From NCBI RefSeq assembly GCF_004310865.1, contig NZ_SIXI01000002.1, positions 558,001 to 622,000 of the forward strand: a stretch of 64,000 nucleotides of DNA, read 5' to 3'. Below the pieces are notes generated by a model, which made no database searches, had not been told where the DNA came from, and was given only the letters and a program-made list of their open reading frames with translations. This document shows, piece by piece, positions 1 through 10,326 of the stretch (position 1 is the first letter of the stretch; each line of letters opens with the position of its first letter). The translations under genes and the position numbers were made by a program. The stretch comes from Aquabacterium lacunae. Lineage in GTDB: Bacteria; Pseudomonadota; Gammaproteobacteria; Burkholderiales; Burkholderiaceae_C.

Positions 1-30
1 CAGGGCCAGCACGTCATTCGCGGAAGTCAT
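1..30 (-). CDS. possible 5' end of a leftward gene cut by the window edge
   Basis: Reading leftwards from position 30 an ATG opens the peptide [10 protein letters not shown] before the window ends. A GGAGA sequence lies about ten bases upstream of that ATG, a believable ribosome binding site. Only ten codons are visible, so neither the product nor the reality of the gene can be judged. If real, it is divergent from hisI, with roughly 70 bases between them. Confidence 0.3.
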   Translation of the reverse strand, partial: MTSANDVLAL

Positions 31-103
31 GTGGGTATTGTCTCCGCGCACAAGGCCCGAGGACCAGTGCTTCGGCCGACGCCCCGGCGGGTACACTTGC
101 AGC

Positions 104-493
104 ATGAACTGGCTGGATGATGTCCGCTGGGATGACCAGGGCCTGGTGCCTGTCATTGCCCAGGAAGCGAGCACGGGTGACGTGCTGATGTTTGCATGGA
201 TGAACCGTGAGGCCCTGCAGCGCACGGCCGAACTCGGCGAGGCGGTGTATTACAGCCGCTCCCGCAAGCGCCTGTGGCACAAGGGCGAAGAGTCTGGCCA
301 CATCCAGAAGGTGCACGACATCCGGCTCGATTGCGACAACGACGTGGTGCTGCTGAAGATCACGCAACTGGGACACGAGCCCGGCATCGCCTGTCACACC
401 GGCCGCCACAGCTGCTTCTTCCAGCGCCACGAAGGCGGCCAGTGGGTGAGCGTGGACCCCGTGCTCAAAGACCCGGAAAGCATCTACAAATGA
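104..493 (+). CDS. hisI: phosphoribosyl-AMP cyclohydrolase HisI
   Basis: A 129-residue protein that opens the adenine ring of phosphoribosyl-AMP, the third step of histidine synthesis, in the cytoplasm. The single-domain form is seen here, with HisE encoded separately. Family hallmarks are visible: [11 protein letters not shown] and the zinc-ligand stretch [11 protein letters not shown] near residues 95-105. The ATG at 104 gives the usual N-terminus ([10 protein letters not shown]); upstream in-frame codons lack family similarity. It overlaps hisE in an ATGA junction, so the two are translationally coupled. It is unusual here in pointing away from the rest of the his operon. Confidence 0.95.
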   Translation: MNWLDDVRWDDQGLVPVIAQEASTGDVLMFAWMNREALQRTAELGEAVYYSRSRKRLWHKGEESGHIQKVHDIRLDCDNDVVLLKITQLGHEPGIACHTGRHSCFFQRHEGGQWVSVDPVLKDPESIYK

Positions 494-855
494 CCGAACA
501 CGCCAACCTGGATGTGCTGCGCCGCGTCGCAGAGACCATCGAGTCGCGCAAGGGCGGTGACCCCGACCAGAGCTATGTGGCCCGGCTGTTTCACAAAGGC
601 ACCGACACGGTGCTCAAGAAAGTGGGCGAAGAGGCGGTGGAAGCCGTGATGGCCGGCAAGGACCACGCCACCGCCCCCTCAGAGGCCACCCGCAAGGCCC
701 TGGTGGGTGAAATGGCCGACCTGTGGTTCCACAGCCTGGTGGCCATGTCGCACCTGGGCATCGGTCCAGACGACGTGGTGGGCGAACTGGCGCGCCGCGA
801 AGGCCTGTCGGGCCTGGTGGAATTCGCATCGCGCCCGGGCAACGCCGGTCGTTGA
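490..855 (+). CDS. hisE: phosphoribosyl-ATP pyrophosphatase HisE
   Basis: A 121-residue all-alpha MazG-like enzyme that hydrolyses phosphoribosyl-ATP to phosphoribosyl-AMP, the second step of histidine synthesis. The helical core [14 protein letters not shown] followed by the [11 protein letters not shown] helix carries the metal-binding Glu and Asp residues expected for the fold. The start codon overlaps the hisI stop by four bases. The 173 bases that follow before tatA contain no convincing gene; many relatives carry a HIT-family gene there, so its absence may be a lineage difference (recalled from related genomes, not tested). Confidence 0.95.
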   Translation: MTEHANLDVLRRVAETIESRKGGDPDQSYVARLFHKGTDTVLKKVGEEAVEAVMAGKDHATAPSEATRKALVGEMADLWFHSLVAMSHLGIGPDDVVGELARREGLSGLVEFASRPGNAGR

Positions 856-1028
856 GGGGCAAATCCCTTCTGCCGTCGTGAAGTTTTGAAACCCCTTATG
901 CACTGTCATCTTTCTGTGGACAATGCACAAGGGCATGGCACTTGCTTGGTGCACCTCCATGCCCTGCTGGGGTATCTGGTTGGACAATGTTGTCAAGAGG
1001 GCCGATTCAGGGCCCCAAGGAGTCTGAA

Positions 1029-1235
1029 ATGGGATCGTTGAGCATTTGGCACTGGCTGATCGTGCTGGTGATCGTGGTGATGGTGTTTGGCACCAAGAAG
1101 CTGAAGAACGTGGGCGCCGACCTGGGCTCCGCGGTGAAGGGCTTCAAAGACGGCATGAAGGACGGCACCCCGTCGGACCCGGCCGCTCAGGCCAAGACCG
1201 AGGTGATCGACGTCGACGCCAAGTCCAAGTCCTGA
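1029..1235 (+). CDS. tatA: twin-arginine translocase subunit TatA
   Basis: A 68-residue protein with one N-terminal transmembrane helix (about residues 5-22), the hinge sequence [10 protein letters not shown] and a charged amphipathic helix, the standard TatA layout. TatA oligomerises to form the pore through which folded twin-arginine proteins cross the inner membrane. AAGGAG lies eight bases before the ATG. It begins the tatABC set; the gap to tatB is 26 bases. Confidence 0.95.
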   Translation: MGSLSIWHWLIVLVIVVMVFGTKKLKNVGADLGSAVKGFKDGMKDGTPSDPAAQAKTEVIDVDAKSKS

Positions 1236-1261
1236 CACCGGGCGTGAAGGACTGAACGCAC

Positions 1262-1726
1262 GTGATCGATTTCGGCATCGACAAGCTGGCCATCATCGGG
1301 GCCGTGGCCCTGATCGTGATCGGCCCTGAACGGCTGCCCCGGGTGGCACGCACGGTGGGCGCCCTGGTGGGCAAGGCCCAGCGCTATGTGTCGCAGGTGC
1401 AGTCGGAGGTGAACCGCTCGATCGAGCTGGAGGAGTTGCGCAAGGTGCAAAGCAGCGTGCAGAACGCCGCCAGCGACCTTCAGCAGTCGGTCCAGAGCGG
1501 TCTGAGCGATGCCGATGCGGCACTCAACGGCACCGACACCGAATCGCACACGTCAGCCAGCACCTACACCCCGTCGTACAGCCACCTGTACGCGCCTCGG
1601 CGCAAGAGCTTCCGCCTCAAACGCGGCGCCACACCGCTCTGGTACAAGCAGAAAAACGGCGTGAAGCGCCATGTGCAGTCTGGCGCTGCACGTGTGGCGC
1701 GGTTCCGCCCGCCCGCTGGCCGATGA
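1262..1726 (+). CDS. tatB: twin-arginine translocase subunit TatB
   Basis: A 154-residue protein with an N-terminal transmembrane segment (IDFGIDKLAIIGAVALIVIG) followed by the conserved PERLPRVARTVGALVGKAQ hinge and amphipathic helix. This distinguishes TatB from TatA; it works with TatC in recognising twin-arginine signal peptides. The start is GTG at 1262. The C-terminal 60 residues are low-complexity and basic, as is common in TatB. Confidence 0.92.
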   Translation: MIDFGIDKLAIIGAVALIVIGPERLPRVARTVGALVGKAQRYVSQVQSEVNRSIELEELRKVQSSVQNAASDLQQSVQSGLSDADAALNGTDTESHTSASTYTPSYSHLYAPRRKSFRLKRGATPLWYKQKNGVKRHVQSGAARVARFRPPAGR

Positions 1727-1747
1727 GCCGCGGGGGAGACCCCTCTC

Positions 1748-2530
1748 GTGAGCCAAGACCCACGTCCTGACGAAATGCAGGGCACCGAACAGCCGTTCGT
1801 GGCCCACCTGGTCGAATTGCGAGACCGCCTGATCCGCGCCCTGCTGGGCGTGGGGGTGTGCTTCATCGCCCTGGCCATCTACCCGGGGCCTGCAGGCCTG
1901 TACGACCTGCTGGCCGCGCCCCTGATGAGCGCGCTGCCCACAGGCGCCACCATGATCGCCACCAGCGTGATCTCGCCCTTCATGGTGCCCATCAAGATCA
2001 CCATGCTGGCGGCCTTCGTGATCGCACTGCCGGTGGTGCTGTGGCAGGCCTGGGCCTTCATTGCGCCTGGGCTTTATTCTCACGAGAAAAAGCTGGTGCT
2101 GCCCCTGGTGGTGTCCAGCACGGCCCTGTTCTACATGGGCATGGCCTTCTGCTACTTCTTCGTGTTCGGCAAGGTCTTCACCTTCATCCAGCAATTCGCA
2201 CCCAAGAGCATCACGGCCGCCCCGGACATCGAGTCCTATCTGAGCTTCGTGATGAACATGTTCCTGGCCTTCGGAGCCTCATTCGAGGTGCCGGTGGTGG
2301 TCGTGATCCTGGCCCGCATGGGCATCGTCACCATCGAAAAGCTCAAAGATTTCCGCGGCTACTTCATCGTGGTGGCCTTCGTGATCGCGGCCGTGGTCAC
2401 GCCCCCTGATGTGGTCTCGCAACTGGCGCTGGCCATCCCGATGTGCATTCTCTATGAGGTGGGCATCTGGGCTGCGCAGCTGTCAGCGCCCAAGGAAGAA
2501 GCCAAGCCGGCGTCTGCCGACAAGGCCTGA
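1748..2530 (+). CDS. tatC: twin-arginine translocase subunit TatC
   Basis: A 260-residue polytopic inner-membrane protein, the signal-peptide receptor of the Tat system. The N-terminal QPFVAHLVELRDRLIRALL signature and WQAWAFIAPGLYSHEKK loop are characteristic, followed by six hydrophobic segments. The start is GTG at 1748, 21 bases after tatB. Length and topology match the family. The gene ends about 55 bases from the convergent protease gene. Confidence 0.95.
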   Translation: MSQDPRPDEMQGTEQPFVAHLVELRDRLIRALLGVGVCFIALAIYPGPAGLYDLLAAPLMSALPTGATMIATSVISPFMVPIKITMLAAFVIALPVVLWQAWAFIAPGLYSHEKKLVLPLVVSSTALFYMGMAFCYFFVFGKVFTFIQQFAPKSITAAPDIESYLSFVMNMFLAFGASFEVPVVVVILARMGIVTIEKLKDFRGYFIVVAFVIAAVVTPPDVVSQLALAIPMCILYEVGIWAAQLSAPKEEAKPASADKA

Positions 2531-2560
2531 GGTGCGGGCCCCGCCAGAGGGCCCCCGACA

Positions 2561-2585
2561 CCATCACGCTTCCATCACGCTTCCA

Positions 2586-2590
<5 letters not shown>
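2561..2590. repeat. short tandem repeat, 11-base unit
   Basis: The unit CCATCACGCTT occurs twice in a row and then as a partial third copy (CCATCACT). It lies between the convergent tatC and htrA-type genes and runs into the last codons of the protease gene. No function is evident; slipped-strand duplication is the simplest explanation. Confidence 0.6.
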
Positions 2591-3770
<1,180 letters not shown>

Positions 3771-3786
3771 GCAAGGAATACTGTAA

Positions 3787-4548
3787 ATGAGCACCCCGAT
3801 GATCGATCGCGACCTGCTGGTCCGCCACCTGGACGAACAACTGGAGGCCGCACGGTTCAAGGATTATGGGCCGAACGGTTTGCAAGTTGAGGGCAAGCGC
3901 GAGATTCGCAAGATTGTCTCGGGCGTGACCGCCAGCAAGGCCCTGATCGACGCGGCCATTGCCGCTGGCGCCGACGCCTTGCTGGTGCACCATGGGCTGT
4001 TCTGGCGCGGCATGGACGGCCGTGTGACCGGCTGGATGAAGGAGCGCATCGCTGCCCTGCTGCGCCACGACATCAACCTGATCGCCTACCACCTGCCGCT
4101 GGACGCCCACGCGCAATGGGGCAACAACGCACAATGGGGCCAAAAGCTGGGCCTGCAAGCCGATGCGCGCTTTGGTGAGCAGAACCTGGGCTTCATCGGC
4201 ACGCCCGAGGCCGGGCTCACGCTGGACACCCTGATCGAGCGGGTCGGCCACGCCATGGGCCGCGCGCCCATTGCCATCAAGGGGGATGGTCGCCCCTTGC
4301 GGCGCGTGGCCTGGTGCAGTGGCGGGGCACAATCGTATTTCGAACCTGCCATGGCGGCGGGCGCCGACGTGTTCCTGACCGGAGAGATCTCGGAGCCACA
4401 AGCCCACCTGGCACGCGAGACCGGGGTGGCCTTCCTGGCCTGCGGGCACCACGCCAGTGAGCGCTACGGAGCCCCTGCTCTGGCACAAGCCGTGGCCGAG
4501 CAGTGGGGCCTGGCGCACGAATTCATCGACATCGACAACCCGGCCTGA
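3787..4548 (+). CDS. Nif3-like dinuclear metal-centre protein
   Basis: A 253-residue member of the Nif3/YbgI (DUF34) family, which form toroidal hexamers with two metal ions per subunit. Metal-ligand motifs are present: LVHHGLFW, IAYHLPLDAH and, near the C-terminus, ACGHHASERYG. The precise reaction of the family is unsettled; some members are annotated as type 2 GTP cyclohydrolase I. AAGGAA is placed nine bases before the ATG. In related Burkholderiales this gene commonly sits beside the tat and htrA genes, as here. Confidence 0.9.
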   Translation: MSTPMIDRDLLVRHLDEQLEAARFKDYGPNGLQVEGKREIRKIVSGVTASKALIDAAIAAGADALLVHHGLFWRGMDGRVTGWMKERIAALLRHDINLIAYHLPLDAHAQWGNNAQWGQKLGLQADARFGEQNLGFIGTPEAGLTLDTLIERVGHAMGRAPIAIKGDGRPLRRVAWCSGGAQSYFEPAMAAGADVFLTGEISEPQAHLARETGVAFLACGHHASERYGAPALAQAVAEQWGLAHEFIDIDNPA

Positions 4549-4558
4549 GGCCCTGGCC

Positions 4559-6277
4559 ATGATGCCCTGTACACCGCTGCCCGACCTGCCGCCCCACGCT
4601 GATTCGCACACCGCTGCAGCCCGATTCCCGTGGGTGCTGGCACTGGCGCTGTGCCTCAGCGCCCTGCCGCAGCCCGGCGCCTCGGCGCCAGCCCTGCCCC
4701 CCGCCGAGGTCTACACCCATGTGGCGCAACCCGGCGACACCCTGATCGGCCTGGGCGAACGCCTGCTGAGTCAGCCGGCCGATTGGCCGCAGCTGCAGCG
4801 GCTCAACCGCATCGCCGACCCGCGGCGCATCCCGGTGGGCCAGGCAGTGCGCATTCCGGTGGCGCTGCTGCGCCACGTGCCGCGAGATGCCGAAGTGATC
4901 ACGGTGAGCGGCCAGGCCCGACTCAAACCCGCCGCAGGTGCCGAACAGGTCGCCCAGGTTGGCATGCGCTGGGCACCCGGCGGCCAGATCCAGACCGGGC
5001 CCGACGGGTTCGTGACCGTGAAACTGGCCGACGGCTCGCTGCTGCGCATCCAGTCATCCACCAAAGTGAACTTGCAGCAAAGTCGTCACTACGAAGCACC
5101 CGGCTTCTTCAGCAACCTGTTGCAGGTCATCCAGGGCCGCATCGAGGCCGCTGTGGCCCACCTGACCGGCGGCGAGCCTCGCTTTCAAGTGCGCACGCCG
5201 CAGGCCACTGTCGGGGTGCGGGGCACCGATTTCCGTGTGGCGGCCGATGCCACCGAGCAGACCAGCCAGAGCGAGGTGCTGACGGGCCGAGTGGCCCTGC
5301 GCAGCGAGCGCAGGACCGATCAGGCTGAACTGTCCGCTGGCCAGGGCGCCCGTGTGGATGCACAGGCACGCGTGTCGCCCCCCACCCCTCTGCCCCAGCC
5401 CCCCGCACTGGACGCCCTGCCCACCCTGCATGAACGCCCCCTGGTGCGCCTGAACCTGCCACCCCAGTCCGCAGCGACGCGCTACCGGGCCCAGGTGGCC
5501 GCAGACGCGCAGTTCCAGGACGTGCGGGCCGAAGTGGTCTCCAGCGCCCCCGAGCTGCGCATTGCCGGCCTGCCCGATGGGCTCTGGCACTTGCGCGTGC
5601 GCAGCATCGATGGTCAAGGCCTGGAAGGCCCGGACGCCACCCGCACCTTCACCCTGGCCGCACGCCCAGAACCACCGCAGCCCATGGCCCCGGCTCCTGG
5701 CGCCAAGCACCGGGGCCTCAGTCTGCCCCTGCGATGGGCCCAACCCGATGAGGCAGCTGCCTTTCGCCTGCAAGTCAGCACCCGCGCCGACTTCCAGGGC
5801 CCGCTGCAGCTGGATCAACGCGTGACGACCACGCAGCACCCATTGCCACTGCCCCAAGGCACCTGGCATTGGCGCCTGGCCAGCCTGACCGGCGCAGGCC
5901 GCCAAGGCCCCTGGGGCGACACCCAGACGGCGCACCTGCTGCCCCCGCCCGCCGATGTGCCCGCGCCAACGCTCAGCGAAACCCACCTCAGTTTCCGTTG
6001 GCCAGCCGAAGCGGGCCAGACGCACCTGTTGCAAATGGCCCGCGACCGCGACTTCCAGCAGCAACTCACCAGCGTGCACGTCGCGAAGGCCGAAGCAGAA
6101 CTGCCGCGCCCCCCTGAGGGTGGCACCTGGTGGGTGCGTGTGCAGTCGACCGACCCCGACGGGTATGTCGGTCCGTTCAGCAGCCCACAAAAGATCACAC
6201 TGCCCGGCTGCACCGCCGACCGCGAGGGCCAATGCCTGCGAGCCATGGACGGCAGTGTGGTGCGTGGCCGTCCATGA
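4559..6277 (+). CDS. secreted LysM- and FecR-domain protein
   Basis: About 572 residues. A signal peptide (residues about 22-44) leads to a LysM domain (about 50-98, VAQPGDTLIGLGERLL) expected to bind peptidoglycan, then a FecR-type domain (about 110-260) containing TPQATVGVRGTDFRV, the hallmark of this group. The remaining 300 residues hold fibronectin-like beta repeats (GLWHLRVRSIDGQG, GTWHWRLASLTGAG, GTWWVRVQSTDPDGY). It precedes a CHASE2 kinase by ten bases, a pairing common in betaproteobacteria, suggesting that the periplasmic protein presents a signal to the CHASE2 sensor. Two adjacent ATGs (4559, 4562) can serve as start. Confidence 0.85.
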   Translation: MMPCTPLPDLPPHADSHTAAARFPWVLALALCLSALPQPGASAPALPPAEVYTHVAQPGDTLIGLGERLLSQPADWPQLQRLNRIADPRRIPVGQAVRIPVALLRHVPRDAEVITVSGQARLKPAAGAEQVAQVGMRWAPGGQIQTGPDGFVTVKLADGSLLRIQSSTKVNLQQSRHYEAPGFFSNLLQVIQGRIEAAVAHLTGGEPRFQVRTPQATVGVRGTDFRVAADATEQTSQSEVLTGRVALRSERRTDQAELSAGQGARVDAQARVSPPTPLPQPPALDALPTLHERPLVRLNLPPQSAATRYRAQVAADAQFQDVRAEVVSSAPELRIAGLPDGLWHLRVRSIDGQGLEGPDATRTFTLAARPEPPQPMAPAPGAKHRGLSLPLRWAQPDEAAAFRLQVSTRADFQGPLQLDQRVTTTQHPLPLPQGTWHWRLASLTGAGRQGPWGDTQTAHLLPPPADVPAPTLSETHLSFRWPAEAGQTHLLQMARDRDFQQQLTSVHVAKAEAELPRPPEGGTWWVRVQSTDPDGYVGPFSSPQKITLPGCTADREGQCLRAMDGSVVRGRP

Positions 6278-6287
6278 TCCCCACCGC

Positions 6288-8639
6288 ATGAACCCGTTCG
6301 ATCGCCACCGCTGGTCGCGCCAGTGGGCACTGACCACGGGCGCGCTGGCACTGCTGGCGGCACTGGCCACCGCAGGTCAGTGGCTGTGGCGACTGGACCA
6401 AAGCATCCACGATGCCGCACTGAGCCTGTTCCAGCGGCCATCACCAGACAACATCGTGCTGGTGCGCATCGACGACGAGAGCATCCAGGCCCTGGGCCGA
6501 TGGCCCTGGCCGCGGGCGGTGCACGCCACCCTCCTGGACACGCTGCAGCCCGCAGAACCTCGCTCGGTGCTGCTGAATCTGCTGCTCAGTGAGCCCTCGG
6601 CCGACCCGCTGCAAGACGAGGTGCTGGCGCGTGCCATGGCGCAATCGGGCAAGGTGGTGCTGCCCGTCAGCCCGCTGGCCACGGACCCGCAGGCGCCCAC
6701 CCTGGCCGATGCGCCGTCCACCGGTGTGCTGCTGCCCCTGCCCCTGTTCCGCGCACGCGCCACCCTGGGGCATGCCGACGTTCCCATCGACGCCGATGGG
6801 GTGGTGCGCCACCTGCACCTGCGGGCTGGTCCTGGGCTGGCCAGCTACCCGCACCTGGCCGAAGCCATGCTGAGCCGGGCCGGCGAGCGCCTGCCCCTGG
6901 GCCTGGACACCCAGAAATCTCCTCTGCGCGACGGACTGCAGCCCCACTGGGTGCGAGACGAGCAACTGCAACTGCGCTACGGCGGGCCCCATGGCTGGAT
7001 CCCCTCGGTGTCGTACGCGGACGTGCTGCGAGGCCTGGTCCCCCTAGAAACGTTCCGCCACAAGCACGTGCTGGTGGGCGTCACCGCCATGGGCCTGGGC
7101 ACACAGTTCACCACCCCGCTGTCCAGCCGGGGCGAAACCTTCAGCGGCATCGAGCTGGCCGGACAGGCCCTGGGCATGCTGCAGCGTGGCGACTGGATCA
7201 CGCCGGTGTCATCGGGCGTGGGCGCCGCCATGGCTGCCCTGGGCACGCTGGCCCTGATGTGGGCTGTGTGGCGTTTGCCGCCACACCTCGGCTTGCTCAC
7301 GGCCCTGGGCAGCACCGTGCTGGCCGCGCTGGGGGCCATGCTGGCCCTGGGGTGGGCCGGCCTGTGGTGGCCGCCGGGCGGGTTCATGCTCACGGCCCTG
7401 CTGTGCTACCCGGTGTGGAGCTGGCGCCGACTGGCGCTGAGCCAGCGCGCCATGCGCGACACCGTGGCGCACATCGAACGGGGGCTGCCTGCGCACCTGA
7501 GCGCCTCCAGCGCCCGCCACGCAGCCGCTGGTCACATGGGTGATGCCATGGCCCGCAGCGTCGACCTCACGGTGCAGGCCACCGAACGATTGCAACAACA
7601 CCGCCGCCAGCTCGAAGACCTGCTGGCCACGCTGCCTGTGGCCGTGTTCGTGATCGATGCACAAGGCCACATTGAAACCAGCAACCCGCTGGCGCTGGCC
7701 CTGCTCAACCGCCCCACACCGTCCAGTGTGCATGGGCGCCCTCTGGCCGTGCTGCTGCATGGCTACAAGCCCATGGAAGCCACCAGCTGGCAGGCGCTCT
7801 TTCAGCAAGGTCTGAGCACCACAGCAAGTGTGTCAGGCGAGATCCAGGGGCCCGAGCAAAGCGTGCACTGGGCCTGCCTGACGCCCTGCCAGAGCCTGCT
7901 GCACGGTGGGCCGGCGCTGATGATCAGCATGATGGACGTGACCCGCCTGCGCCTGGCCGAGCGCCAGCGCGAAGACCTGCTGGGCTTCATTGCGCATGAC
8001 ATCCGCTCACCTCAGGCCTCGCTGGTGTCGCTGGTGGAAATGCATCAGCTGGGCCTTCAGCAAATGCCGATGGACACGCTGATGGAAACGGTCGACACCC
8101 TGGCGCGCAACACCATCGACCTCTGTGAGGAGCTGCTGCTGGTGATGCGATCGGAAAGCCAGCCGCTGCTCACGCAGGACTGCTCACCGGTGGACCTTGT
8201 GGATGAGGCCCTGGCCGAGGTCCTGCCTCGCGCCCAGGCCCGTCAGATCCGGCTGCAGGTCGACAGCAAGGGCTGGCATGGTGAGGCGGTGCGGGTCGAC
8301 CCCGCCCAATGGCGTCGGGTGCTGATCAACCTGCTCGGCAATGCCGTCAAGTTCAGCCCCGACGGCGGCACGGTGCGGGTGGTGCTGACGCAGAACATCG
8401 AAGGCATCCACACGGCCATCGAAGACCAGGGCCCCGGCATTCGCCCCGAAGACCTGGCCCGCCTGTTCAGGCGCTACCAGCGGCTCGACCACGACCCGCG
8501 GCTGCGCATGGCCACCGGCATCGGCCTGGGGCTGGTCTATGTGGACACGGTGGTGCGCCGCCACGGCGGCGACATCGACGTGAACTCGGTGGTGGGCGAA
8601 GGCTCGACCTTCACCCTGCACCTGCCGCGCACCTCCTGA
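6288..8639 (+). CDS. CHASE2-domain sensor histidine kinase
   Basis: A 783-residue membrane sensor kinase. A first membrane helix (residues about 13-32) is followed by a periplasmic CHASE2 domain (about 40-300, with VLVRIDDESIQALGRWPWPR), then three clustered membrane helices (about 305-380), a PAS domain (about 440-550) and the kinase core. The phosphoacceptor is His570 in FIAHDIRSPQAS; the N box (INLLGNAVKFSPDG), DQGPGIRPEDLARLF and GIGLGLVYVD ATP-lid motifs are intact. The start at 6288 lies ten bases after the FecR-protein stop. There is no response regulator nearby, so its partner is encoded elsewhere. Confidence 0.9.
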   Translation: MNPFDRHRWSRQWALTTGALALLAALATAGQWLWRLDQSIHDAALSLFQRPSPDNIVLVRIDDESIQALGRWPWPRAVHATLLDTLQPAEPRSVLLNLLLSEPSADPLQDEVLARAMAQSGKVVLPVSPLATDPQAPTLADAPSTGVLLPLPLFRARATLGHADVPIDADGVVRHLHLRAGPGLASYPHLAEAMLSRAGERLPLGLDTQKSPLRDGLQPHWVRDEQLQLRYGGPHGWIPSVSYADVLRGLVPLETFRHKHVLVGVTAMGLGTQFTTPLSSRGETFSGIELAGQALGMLQRGDWITPVSSGVGAAMAALGTLALMWAVWRLPPHLGLLTALGSTVLAALGAMLALGWAGLWWPPGGFMLTALLCYPVWSWRRLALSQRAMRDTVAHIERGLPAHLSASSARHAAAGHMGDAMARSVDLTVQATERLQQHRRQLEDLLATLPVAVFVIDAQGHIETSNPLALALLNRPTPSSVHGRPLAVLLHGYKPMEATSWQALFQQGLSTTASVSGEIQGPEQSVHWACLTPCQSLLHGGPALMISMMDVTRLRLAERQREDLLGFIAHDIRSPQASLVSLVEMHQLGLQQMPMDTLMETVDTLARNTIDLCEELLLVMRSESQPLLTQDCSPVDLVDEALAEVLPRAQARQIRLQVDSKGWHGEAVRVDPAQWRRVLINLLGNAVKFSPDGGTVRVVLTQNIEGIHTAIEDQGPGIRPEDLARLFRRYQRLDHDPRLRMATGIGLGLVYVDTVVRRHGGDIDVNSVVGEGSTFTLHLPRTS

Positions 8640-8660
8640 GACCGCCTGGCGTCCGCAGGT

Positions 8661-9245
8661 TCAATGGGCCAGCACGGCTTCCAGCTCGGCGAAGCTGTGG
8701 GCGTGAAGGTCGTCTTCAATGGCCTGCCCCAGCGCCATTTCCAGGCGCTTGGCCGAAAACAGGCCCCGCAAGGTGGTCTGGCCTTCGTGCTGCTCGGTCA
8801 CCAGGAGGTAGCGCATGCCATGCTCGCGCAGGGTGGCCACGATGTCGCCCACCCGAGCCGTGCGCACATGGGCCAGATCGGTCACTTCCCAATGGTTCAG
8901 CGGCGTCATCAGGTCGGCCACCGTCAGGTCATCGTGGTGCACCTGATCGGTCATGGCACGCTGCACAGGGCGCTCGCCCATGATCACATCGGCCGTGACC
9001 AGACCGGCCAGGTGTCCATCGGCGCCCGACACGAAGGCCATGCGCACACCGGCGCGCATCATCACGTGCAGGGTTTCATCGAGCCCGTCGCGGTGACTGG
9101 CCACCACGACCGGCGCAAAACGCAGGTCGGTGAGCAACGGCAGGGCACGGTCTTGAGGCTGGGCAACGCGCTTGAGCTGCGGGAGGCTGGGCGCCACGTG
9201 CAGCGACGTCAGCGGCACCGGCTGGAAGCGTTGGCTGGACGACAT
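8661..9245 (-). CDS. CBS-domain pair protein
   Basis: A 194-residue soluble protein composed of two CBS motifs: residues about 40-95 (TLHVMMRAGVRMAFVSGADG) and about 110-175 (TVADLMTPLNHW, LREHGMRYLLVTEQ). CBS pairs bind adenine nucleotides or related ligands and usually regulate a partner. No enzymatic domain is attached. It converges on the CHASE2 kinase gene with 21 bases between, and lies directly before the presumed rearrangement junction separating hisF from hisI. Its physiological role cannot be inferred from sequence. Confidence 0.8.
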   Translation of the reverse strand: MSSSQRFQPVPLTSLHVAPSLPQLKRVAQPQDRALPLLTDLRFAPVVVASHRDGLDETLHVMMRAGVRMAFVSGADGHLAGLVTADVIMGERPVQRAMTDQVHHDDLTVADLMTPLNHWEVTDLAHVRTARVGDIVATLREHGMRYLLVTEQHEGQTTLRGLFSAKRLEMALGQAIEDDLHAHSFAELEAVLAH

Positions 9246-9457
9246 CTTCGATTCCTTTTCCCGACGGCTGAGGCACTGGTGGCCTCCGGTCGCCTCTGAC
9301 CGGACAGGCGCGGTGCCTTCTGTGCATGCCGCCGAGCCCTCAGATTACGCCGGTTGCTCTGGGGCTGAATGGCAAAAATGAAAGACCTGTCGCCCGGTGA
9401 TGTGACGGTCTTCACGCTTTGCCTTCTGGCGCGCTGAGGGCCTGCACGGCAAACACG

Positions 9458-9494
9458 AAAAAACGGCGCCAGGGCCTGAAAGCCATGACGCCGT
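9458..9494 (-). terminator. rho-independent terminator after hisF
   Basis: On the minus strand ACGGCG pairs with CGCCGT across a 20-base loop and is followed by a run of T. It lies about 40 bases past the hisF stop and would end the hisC-to-hisF transcript. This fits hisF now being the last gene of the block, since hisI and hisE are elsewhere. Confidence 0.65.
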
Positions 9495-9531
9495 CTGCTT
9501 TGCCAACGCCGGCAGACCGCCAGCGCCTGGC

Positions 9532-10311
9532 TCAGAGCCGAACCGGAATGCCGCGCTGGGCCATCAGGGCCTTGGCCTGGGCCACCGTGTATTCGCCGTA
9601 GTGGAAGATGCTGGCGGCCAGCACCGCATCGGCACCGCCTTGCTGCACACCGTCGGCCAGGTGGTCGAGGTTGCCCACCCCACCGGAAGCGATCACGGGC
9701 ACGCCCACGGCATCGCTGACCGAGCGGGTGAGCTCGAGGTCGAAGCCCGATTTGGTGCCATCACGGTCCATGCTGGTCAGCAGGATCTCGCCGGCACCGT
9801 GTTCAGCCATCTGCCGGGCCCAAGCCACGGCATCGAGGCCCACGTTCTTGCGGCCGCCGTGGCTGTAGACGTCCCAGCCGGGGCCCTTGGCGGCCAGGTC
9901 GTCACCCTGGCGGCGCTTGGCGTCGATGGCCACCACGATGCACTGCGAACCGTATTTGTCGGACGCATCGCGGATGACCTGCGGGTTGGCAATCGCGGCC
10001 GAGTTGAAGCTGACCTTGTCGGCGCCGGCGTTCAGCAGGCGACGCACGTCTTCCACGGTGCGCACGCCGCCCCCCACGGTCAGCGGAATGAACACCTGCG
10101 AAGCCACCGCCTCGATGATGTGCAGGATCAGGTCGCGGCCGTCGGAGGTGGCCGTGATGTCGAGGAAAGTGAGTTCGTCGGCGCCCTGCTCGTTGTAACG
10201 TGCCGCGATTTCGACCGGGTCACCGGCGTCGCGCAGTTCCACGAAGTTGACACCCTTGACGACGCGCCCGCCTGTGACATCCAGGCAGGGAATGATGCGT
10301 TTGGCCAGCAC
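9532..10311 (-). CDS. hisF: imidazole glycerol phosphate synthase subunit HisF
   Basis: A 259-residue TIM-barrel cyclase subunit. With HisH it converts PRFAR and glutamine-derived ammonia to imidazole glycerol phosphate and AICAR. The N-terminal [16 protein letters not shown] carries the catalytic Asp; the second catalytic Asp lies in [23 protein letters not shown] and [10 protein letters not shown] are the phosphate-binding loops. It follows hisA by 15 bases. Confidence 0.97.
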   Translation of the reverse strand: MLAKRIIPCLDVTGGRVVKGVNFVELRDAGDPVEIAARYNEQGADELTFLDITATSDGRDLILHIIEAVASQVFIPLTVGGGVRTVEDVRRLLNAGADKVSFNSAAIANPQVIRDASDKYGSQCIVVAIDAKRRQGDDLAAKGPGWDVYSHGGRKNVGLDAVAWARQMAEHGAGEILLTSMDRDGTKSGFDLELTRSVSDAVGVPVIASGGVGNLDHLADGVQQGGADAVLAASIFHYGEYTVAQAKALMAQRGIPVRL

Positions 10312-10326
10312 TGTGCGCTTTCGGTC

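Noticed and set aside
910-1000. Repeated TGGACAATG upstream of tatA
   Set aside because: Only two copies, 64 bases apart and with no symmetry beyond a short GACAA/TTGTC pair; chance cannot be excluded.
5955-6287. In-frame upstream extension of the CHASE2 kinase
   Set aside because: It lies within the FecR-domain gene in another frame; CHASE2 proteins begin close to the first membrane helix, which suits ATG 6288.
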